Assembly: GCF_036785885.1 (NCBI RefSeq)
Contig: NC_092326.1
Coordinates: forward strand, 38,526,287 to 38,590,286
Source: Coffea arabica
Taxonomy: Eukaryota; Streptophyta; Magnoliopsida; Gentianales; Rubiaceae
DNA length: 64,000 bases
Reading direction: 5' to 3'
Shown: piece after piece, positions 56,791 through 64,000 of the stretch
Layout of the letters: every line of letters starts with the position of its first letter
Position numbering within the stretch: position 1 is the first letter of the stretch
The notes under the pieces: generated by a model
What the model was told of the DNA's origin: nothing
Seen by the model: the letters and a program-made list of their open reading frames with translations, nothing else
The model's database searches: none
Translations under genes and position numbers: made by a program

Positions 56791-57007
56791 TGTAAATTCT
56801 TGACTTTGGAGGTCCCTCATCCCGCCTCTCAAAGGATAAGACTTTAGAGTTTGGTAGCACAATTTGCTGCAGTGTAATTTCGTGGGCCGTCCCAACCATA
56901 AATAAGCTGGTACTGGATCTATACATAGGATTATGGTAGGACACGGTAGAATGTCAAGGACAGTTTGGTGGCCTCGTTACTTACTATCGACGCACCAGGG
57001 GGAAAGA

Positions 57008-57660
57008 TGGCTGTAGTTGTACCTGCGATGAATGTTTTTGTTCCCTTGTATTGGACCAACACGGGGGAATCTTTTCCCTAGTGGTGTTTCTCCTCCACTA
57101 GTAAGAGCCAATGTCTCACTTTCTTGTAATCTTACCAATGGTTCAAAGGTTCAGCCGAATCGTCACCGTCTTGGAGTCTTTCGATACGATTTCGGGATGA
57201 TACGATTCTAAGATACTTGACTCGTTGAAAAATTACCGTGAAGGATTGAAAAGGCCGAGTCACACCGAATCACTCTGAATCATCCAGAGTCAACTCGAAT
57301 TTTTATTATTTTTACTAATTTTTTAATTATTTTTGTTTATCATATTTTTTTTATAATTTTTAGAATATTAAATATTTCAAAAATTTGCGTCCAGCCGAAA
57401 CCGTGACTGATATGCCGAAATCGATGTGGAACGGTTCGGGCCGCGACTGCGACCGCAACTTTGAACCCTGATCTTACCACGACATTTTGTCACTCCAGGA
57501 ACCAAAACAAATGTCAATGGGGTTCATCAATCTCATCCTAAGTAGCTCAACCGATGTCAATATCTCTAATCTCAACATGAATGCTCAACTTTGCCTCAAA
57601 GGGGATTCCTTAGAGCACCCATTTCACCCATTGCTATAACAATTGGATCTATCTATGCTT
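57008..57660 (+). pseudogene. Phylloplanin-like pseudogene disrupted by a MITE
   Basis: 57008-57137 aligns with 45269-45395 of the gene at 45177 (GTAGTTGTACCTGCGATGA, ACCAACACGGGGGAATCTTT, TTTCTCCTCCACTAGTAAGA, TCTTGTAATCTTACCA). After the MITE, 57480-57545 aligns with the segment from GTCACTCC to GTGAATGGC. Frameshifts and stops are present (for example TAAGTAG after CATCC). Block A keeps only the last part, from about 42655. Confidence 0.75.
57138..57470. mobile_element. MITE with GGTTCAAAG ends and 9-bp target duplication
   Basis: 333 bp, flanked by ATCTTACCA at 57129-57137 and 57471-57479. Inverted ends ATGGTTCAAAG and CTTTGAACCCTG. Same family as 7981-8282. The 9-bp duplication indicates a Mutator-like origin. 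No coding capacity. Confidence 0.92.
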
Positions 57661-58177
57661 TTGCTTATCCATTGGCTGCCACCATAGCTGCTAGTTTTAG
57701 GTGGTAATGTTGAAGCATATGTTGTAGCTGGTCATTTCTCCTCGAGTCCTGACAACTTCCGGTCCTTTCTTGCTAAATATCCCCACTGTGATTTGAGATC
57801 TATATTTTTTAATCTATTATTAGCTGTAAATTTTTTACTTTGGCACTTCTCTGTCCAAACTTTTACTTCTTAGGGGATTTCAGTATGGTAGGACAGTTGC
57901 TGCGGTGGATTTTCATGGACAGTCTCAACCACATATAAGCTTGTCCCTGCTCTATCTATGGGATTGTGGTAGGGTAGTTTCCTAAGGTAGCTGTTCTTGC
58001 ACATTTGCTGGGGCAGTCCCTTATCTATAAGACCGAGAAGTCATTGCATGGGTGCAATAGCTCACCATCCATCATTTCTTATCAAATACTTAGTAAAATT
58101 AAATTATTCATAAATTGAAATATGATTGGTTTTAGTGTAGCACGGAATAGTGTTGGACTTCAAAGTGAGTATAGCTG

Positions 58178-59173
58178 TTAGGGGCGGGCAAAAAAACCCG
58201 TCAATCCGAAAATTCGATTAATCCAATCCAATCCGATCAGAAAAATAGGATATCCGATCTGATTTTTCTTAACGGAGCAGATGAGGGTCGAGTACCAGTA
58301 AAAACTGGGTACGGATACGGATCAGAAAAATAAAAACCCGCAGGTACCCGACCTGTATGGTATATTTTATAAATATTAAAAAATTAGGAATCATTTTATA
58401 ACTTTGTAATTTTTAATTCTAAGTGCAAGTGAAGTAGTTCACAGCCTCATATTCTAATCCTATATGATCTATATCTCCGCATCTTGTTTGAAGAAAATGA
58501 ATATTCTCAGTGAAACATGAACCAAATGAACAAAATGAAATTTTTTTTTGTGAAACTCTATTATAAAAATTGTTCATCCCTTTCATCTTTTTTATTTTTA
58601 TTCTACCTCTATCGATCTTTCCTGCAAATTTTGCATCAATTCAATCAAAGATTTGTGTTTGAAGTTTCAATATTCTGTTAGCTAGATAATTAAAACATTT
58701 GTGTCTTTCATTTATTTATTTATTTTATTGCAATTATGTCTCTTAAATTTGTCTCTTTTATTTACTGTAAGAAATTTATTTTTTTTTCATCACCTTTAAT
58801 ACCATAAGGTCTATTCCAAAGATGTAAAGAAGTTGGGGAAGATTTTTTTAAGGTTATTTTGGTTATATTTTTCCAAAAATAATTAGTTCCATTCAATTCT
58901 TTTCTGAACTTGATTTCACAATCGACTTATTTGGGATGCAGTCTTGTACCATAACATCTTTAAGGAAGTTGAAAAAGTTACCAAATACTTATTATTCTTG
59001 TGTTTGTTATGTTGTAGAAGGATGAAATGTGTGAAAATGGTGATATACTTAAAATTATTATGAAACTTCATTTTGTCCATTAGATATTACAATTTTAATA
59101 TGTACTAAATTTATAAGATCATTTTGATTGTTGGATGAAATGTGTGAGAATGGTGATATATAGACTTTAATTA
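58178..59173. other. Intergenic, with a GGGCGGGCAAAAAAACCCG-type repeat
   Basis: Begins TAGGGGCGGGCAAAAAAACC and has runs of the kind AATCCAATCCAATCCGATC, TACGGATACGGATC and AAAAACCCGCAGGTACCCG to about 58360, a style common in short plant DNA elements. Its ends were not defined. The rest is AT-rich and holds no recognised gene. Confidence 0.45.
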
Positions 59174-59865
59174 TGTTGGGAAAGAGGTACCGGTACAGAC
59201 ACATAATATCAGAGTTAGCCCAAGATAAATTTCTCTTTCCCCAAATACCAGTTAAAATAGGAATAAATCAAATCACCAATTAATAATACCAGCAGTGATA
59301 ATAAAATGTAAGAAAAATAAAAGGCACAGGACACCAAAATTTTTAAGTGAAAAAGCCAAATTGAAAAAAATCAGGGGACCTAATCCAGTAAAAAAATCTC
59401 TACTATCACAATAATGGGAATACACAAATCTACCCGAAATATTCAAGTGACAACAATATCACCAATACCAACCAAGCCAATCTGCTACAAAATTACCCCC
59501 AAAAATTACAACTGTCAAAGAAGTGGATTTGAAAAGGTGTTACCAAACGAAAAAGAAATTCGAAATCTGAATCGGTAGATGAGTAGAGCCTGACGAGAGG
59601 ATTGCGTGTCTAAAATTTCGTCTCAATTGGATTTCAAATCGCCTTCCAATTGAGGTTTCAAAGTTGCAAAGATTTTCTCTCTCTAGCTCTCACACTCTCT
59701 CTCTTCGTTCCTCTCAAAAAGGAGGAAGATGGCAGCTGACCTTTTCTCTCAATTTCAAGATGCAAACGACTGCTGCAAAAAAAGTATTTTAGCTTGCGAA
59801 ACACTCAAGCACTTGCATAAGTGGGTTGGCCCACAAATGAACTAGCCCACAGCACAAGTCCAACA
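59174..59865 (-). repeat. COPIA-3 3' LTR
   Basis: 692 bp, TGTTGGGAAA to AGTCCAACA. It matches the partial right LTR over all 84 bases available, with differences. It contains a CT-rich stretch (CTCTCTCTAGCTCTCACAC) at about 59674. Confidence 0.85.
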
Positions 59866-62800
59866 ATCTCCCCCTCCAGCTCGTTTAGGGGGCTCCACTC
59901 GACCTAATTCTTTTCTGTAAAACAAGAGTTTCTCCTTAGATAATGTCTTAGTAAACATGTCAGCACCATTATCATTTGTATGCACCTTCTCAAGTGTCAA
60001 CAGTTTGGAATCCAGTATTTTTCGAATCCAATGATACCTCACATCAATGTGTTTGGATCGAGAGTGAAATGTAGAGTTCTTACACAAATGAATAGCGCTC
60101 TAACTGTCACAATAAAGACTCTACTTCTCTTGTTTCATACCTAACTCTTGAAGGAATTTCTGCAACCAAAGAGTCTCCTTGCATGATTCAGTGGTTGCGA
60201 TGTACTCCGCCTCCGTACTTGAAAGGGCGATACACTTCTGTAACTTACTTTGCCATGACACTACTCCCCCTGCAAATATCATCAAGTACTAGATGTGGAC
60301 TTCCTATTGTCAAGATCACCTGCCATATTTGCATCAGTGTATCCATCTAGTATAATTTACCATTGCCGAAACATAGATACAATCTAGAAGTTCTCTTGAG
60401 ATATCTGAAAATCCATTTGACAGCATTCCAATGCTCCTTACCAGGATTAGAGAGATACCGACTGATTACTCTAATTGCATGAGCAATATCTGGTCTGGTG
60501 CAAATCATAGCATACATTAAGCTACCAATAGCCGAAAAATAAAGAACCTTCTTCATGTTTTCTTTATTTTTCTCACTTATAGGACACTGCTTGATATTCA
60601 ATTTAAAGTGACCTACAAGTGGAGTTGAGACTTCCTTAACCTTGCTCATGTTAAACTGTTGAGTACTTTTTTACTGTATTTTTCTTGAGACAATCAGAGC
60701 TTTCCATTTTGCCTGTCACATGAGATTTTCATCTCCAGTATCCGTCTAGTCGGACCCAAATCCTTCATTGCAAAGGATTTACTTAACTCCTTTTTCAACC
60801 TGTCAATTTTTATAGTATCACGGCCAACAATCAACATGTCATCAACATATAGCAAGAGAATAACAAAATCACCATCTGAAAAAATTTTCACATAAATACA
60901 GTAACCAGATATAGTCCTGTGGTACCCATGATCTGTCATGAAGGAGTCAAATTTCTTATACCACTGTCTCGATGCCTGTTTCAACCCATATAAACTCTTT
61001 TTGAAACGGCATATAAGATTTTCCTTGTCACTTTCTTTGAACCTCTCCGGTTGCTCCATGTAGATCTCCTCTTCCAAGTTACCATATAAGAAGGTTGTCT
61101 TCACATCAAGTTGTTCAATCTCCAAATTCAAGCTGGTTGCATTACCAAGAACAACTCGAATTGATGACATTTTTACCACAGGAGAGAAGATTTCTTCAAA
61201 ATCTATACCCTTCTTTTGACTAAATTCCTTCACAACCAATCTTGCTTTGTACTTTGGTTGTGAGGTGTGCTCCTGAGTTTTCAACCTGTAAACCCGTTTA
61301 TTCTTTAGAGTTCTCTTGCCGTTAGACAGTTTCACTAACTCATAAGTATGATTTTTATGCAAGGACACTATCTCCTCTTGCATGACTTACAACCAATTTT
61401 TTTTGTTCTCATGCTCTAAAGCCTTACAGTAGGATTCCGCCTCTCCTTTATCTGTTAACAACAAATATTCATGAGCATTATATTTGTTAGAAGGTCTCCT
61501 CTCTCTGGTAGATCTCCTAAACTCATCCTGTGGTGGTGGTGGTAGAATAGGTGGTGTCTCATATTCAGGTTCATCAGTAGTAGGATTATCACCATCATTA
61601 ACATCCTCTCTCTGCTCTGTCTCAGATTCCCCTTGATTAAAATCAACAGGTACTGGAATTGGATTTGGATCTAAATTTGAGCTAGCAGGAATGTCATCTA
61701 AAAATTTTGACTTATCACCTTTATCAGTATCTTCAATGGTTTGATTTTCAAAGAAAACAACATCTCTGCTCCTGATCACTTTCTTCTTAATAGGACCATA
61801 CAATCTGTAACCAAAATCTTCATATCCATAACCCAGAAAAATACATTGTTTTAATTTTACATCAAATTTTGACATCTCATCTTTGGGAAATGAACAAATG
61901 CCCGACAACCAAAAACTCTCAAGTGTTTAAAGGACACATCTTTTCCCGTTCATACCCTCTCTGGGATATCACCATCTAGAGAATTGATGGAGAAAGATTT
62001 ATCAAAGCAATACAGTCCTCATTGCCTCACTCCAAAAGAATTTTGGAAACTTAGCATTAGAGAGCATACATCTGACCCGTTCAGTGATGGATCTATTCAT
62101 CCTCTCTGCTACTCCATTCTCTTGAGGAGTTTTTGGCACAGTTTTCTCCAATATGATCCCACGGGACTTGCAATAGATTTCAAATGGTCCTTTATACTCA
62201 CCACTATTATCAGCACGTACACACTTTAACTGCTTACCATTTTCTCTTTCAATTTTGTTATAAAAGTCTTTAAACACATCCAAAAGCTGATCTTTGGATT
62301 TCAAAGCAAAACACCAAATCTTTCTAGCAAAGTCATCAATAAAAGTTACAAAATAAACAGCACCACCAAGAGACTTATTTTTCATATAACAAACATTAGT
62401 GTGCACCAATTCTAACGGATTCAATTTTCTAGATGGAGGAAAATTTTGAAATGCAACTCTGTGTTGTTTCCCATAAATACAGTCAACACAGGGTTTAGGT
62501 GCATTACCTTTAACTTGAGGTAGGAGTTGTTTGCAAACAAGTGTCTGAATCCCCTTTTTACCCATGTGTCCAAGTCGCTTATGCCAAAGGTCAATTAAGG
62601 AATCACGAACTGCATTCACTTCTCCCTTTCTCAACTTAGCTTGCATCACGTAAAGGGTACTATGCTTCTTTCCTCTGGCAACAACGAGATTTTCTTTGCT
62701 GAGTTTTCATTTGCCTCCACCTTACGAGTTATAATAGCCCTCATCATCAAGTTTTCCTGTAGAGATAAGATTAAGACGAATGTCAGGGATATGTCAAATA

Positions 62801-62975
62801 TTTCTCAATATCAGCTGGCACCCGGTATCCGTGTCCAAGTATATGTCTCCCATTCCAACAACTTTGCATGAGATCTCATTTTCCATTCTAACATATCCAA
62901 AATCTCATTCTGCGTAGGTTGAGAAGAAATGCCTGTGAGGAGTAACATGGTAGGATGCACCCGAATCAACTACCC
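59842..62975 (-). pseudogene. COPIA-3 pol remains
   Basis: Read right to left: protease VVDSGASYHVT at about 62975-62945; GAG-pre-integrase and integrase at 62649-62002 (LWHKRLGHMGKKGIQTLV, FIDDFARKIWC, VRADNSGEYKG, PQENGVAERMNRSI); integrase end and linker 61908-61387 (KLKQCIFLGYGYEDFGYRLY); reverse transcriptase 61383-60694 (EQLDVKTTFLYGNLEEEIYM, LYGLKQASRQWYKKFDSFM, LLYVDDMLIVG); RT end 60649-60347 (ALMYAMICTRPDIAHAIRV-like); RNase H end 60087-59842 (RSKHIDVRYHWIRK). The pieces are separated by stops and frameshifts; the RNase H catalytic centre lies in a broken stretch. Non-functional. Confidence 0.88.
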
Positions 62976-63462
62976 TATCGTTGTCATAATAAATAATATT
63001 CACCTGACCATCATCACAAAATACAAACATGTCATAATGAGTTGCCACAACTGCTGTAGTCTATTCATCATCTTTTTTCTGCGCCCTATCTTTTTTCTCA
63101 GTTTGTTCCCGTTTTAGAATTCTGCATCTTTCATATAATGCACATTCTTCTTATAATAATAGTGTGCAATATTTTTTCGCGACTCAGATCTACCTCTGAA
63201 TTTGTCATTCCTGTTGTGGGGTTCTCTACTTTTGCTTCTCCCTTTTTTTTTTTTTTATTTTCTGTCACCAAAACCTAAGACTCATAAACAATTCCTTATT
63301 CCTTCCTCCTGAATTCTTCATTCATCACGACCTCTTTTGCAATAGTTATGGTTAACACACCATTGGGAGCTGAATTGCTAACAGAGACCACCATGATTTC
63401 TCAATTATCCGGTAGTGAACTGAATAATAATAAAGCCTGCACTTCATCATCCAAATTCAAAT

Positions 63463-63705
63463 TTAATGTAGTTGTCTGATTATCGATCCTTGAAAATTAC
63501 GCAGCTGTTCAGTCATATCTTTCCCATTTTTATATCTCATCCGAGTAATTTGCTTCAGACAACTAGCCTTGTTCAAATCGGCCTTCCGTTCATAAATATT
63601 TTTAAGCTTTTTCCATAATACATCAGCTCTGGTATCATTAGCAAAATATTGAAAAACACTTTGACCAATCCATTTTCTAATATTACCAACAATTTTTCTG
63701 TGCAT
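63463..63705 (-). pseudogene. COPIA-3 gag fragment
   Basis: 80-residue open piece with ADVLWKKLKNIYERKADLNK and LKQITRMRYKNGKDMTEQL, typical of the helical middle of copia Gag. Flanking parts on the same strand (to about 63870, and 63190-63120 with a poor zinc-knuckle remnant) are out of frame. Confidence 0.8.
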
Positions 63706-64000
63706 AACAACTCATTTTTCATCATTCATATAACTTGGTCTACCTTTATCCCCTAGAATAGGTTCAAACAAATCTCTACAATACAGGTAGCCTTCCATTC
63801 TAGACTTCCAAATCGAATAATTAGTAGCATTCAATTTTATCATGCAATCACTATCCGAATCATCCATTTTTAACTAGTACAACTGAGCAGCCCAACATGA
63901 CTGTTCTGATACCACTTGTTAGAAAAGGGGTACCGGTACAGGCACACAATATCAGAATTAGTCCAGGATAAATTTCTCTTTTCTCAAATGCCAGTTAAAA

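Larger units (their letters stand above)
54399..58177. repeat. Duplicated block B (copy of 39748-43333)
   Basis: Follows SF3A1 copy 2 directly, without the vacuolar sorting receptor gene that separates the same two units in the first copy. It carries a longer phylloplanin-like pseudogene region than block A and lacks the 160-bp insertion and the small MITE of block A. The pair ends at GTATAGCTGT; beyond that the flanks differ. Confidence 0.92.
59174..64000 (-). mobile_element. COPIA-3: degenerate Ty1/copia element, cut by the window end
   Basis: The left (3') LTR is 59174-59865 and the right (5') LTR starts at 63917 (TGTTAGAAAAGGGGTACC) and runs off the window. Inside the right LTR, reading leftward, is TGGTATCAGAACAG, a tRNA-Met-type primer site. 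A polypurine tract GGAGGGGGAGAT borders the left LTR. Coding is on the minus strand in copia order, with many stops. LTR sequences differ visibly (GGGAAAGAGGTACC against AGAAAAGGGGTACC). Not the same family as COPIA-1 or COPIA-2 by LTR sequence. Confidence 0.93.

Overview
This is a stretch of a plant nuclear genome, from a flowering plant and most likely a eudicot. The evidence is multi-exon genes with GT-AG introns for ASY1, a vacuolar sorting receptor and SF3A1, an intronless PLS-class PPR gene, AT-rich intergenic DNA, Ty1/copia retrotransposons primed by a tRNA-Met-type site, and many MITEs and SINEs. The species cannot be named from the sequence alone. There is no operon, CRISPR array or bacterial feature.

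Layout. 20-4496 (+): the meiotic axis gene ASY1, lacking its first exons. 5109-7028 (+): an intronless E-class PPR gene. 7449-9285 (-): a decayed serine carboxypeptidase-like pseudogene with a MITE inside one exon. 9986-15337 (-): an old, broken copia element (COPIA-1). 15700-28290: SF3A1 copy 1 with a tandemly duplicated 5' region; its main coding exon is split by a young copia element (COPIA-2, 20837-25922). 29297-35436 (-): a 12-exon vacuolar sorting receptor gene. 35437-45100: intergenic DNA with a SINE, a long AT microsatellite, a duplicated block carrying LINE RNase H remains, and a non-autonomous hAT element. 45177-45521 (+): a small secreted phylloplanin-like/Ole e 1-type gene, probably truncated. 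46190-48270: repeats and possible orphan 5' exons. 48270-50509: a large inverted repeat. 51753-54311 (+): SF3A1 copy 2, intact. 54399-58177: second copy of the 39748-43333 block, carrying a MITE-disrupted phylloplanin-like pseudogene. 59174-64000 (-): a third, broken copia element (COPIA-3) cut by the window end.

The main story is a collinear duplication. SF3A1 plus the 39.7-43.3 kb block occur again in the same order and orientation at 49.0-58.2 kb, but without the vacuolar sorting receptor gene between them. This is best read as one large tandem duplication followed by a deletion of about 11 kb in the second copy. Copy 1 of SF3A1 was later hit by COPIA-2 (5-bp target duplication, LTRs that differ at one base by eye), while copy 2 keeps the uninterrupted target site and an open frame. 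The locus is therefore a natural case of duplicate-gene loss by transposon insertion. I did not find a new multi-gene system; the strongest leads are the SF3A1 pair, the inverted repeat next to the surviving copy, and several dated presence/absence insertions between the copies.

The exon models for ASY1, the vacuolar sorting receptor and SF3A1 were built by hand from splice signals and protein similarity remembered from these families. All three sum to whole codons, but none has been checked against transcripts or a database.
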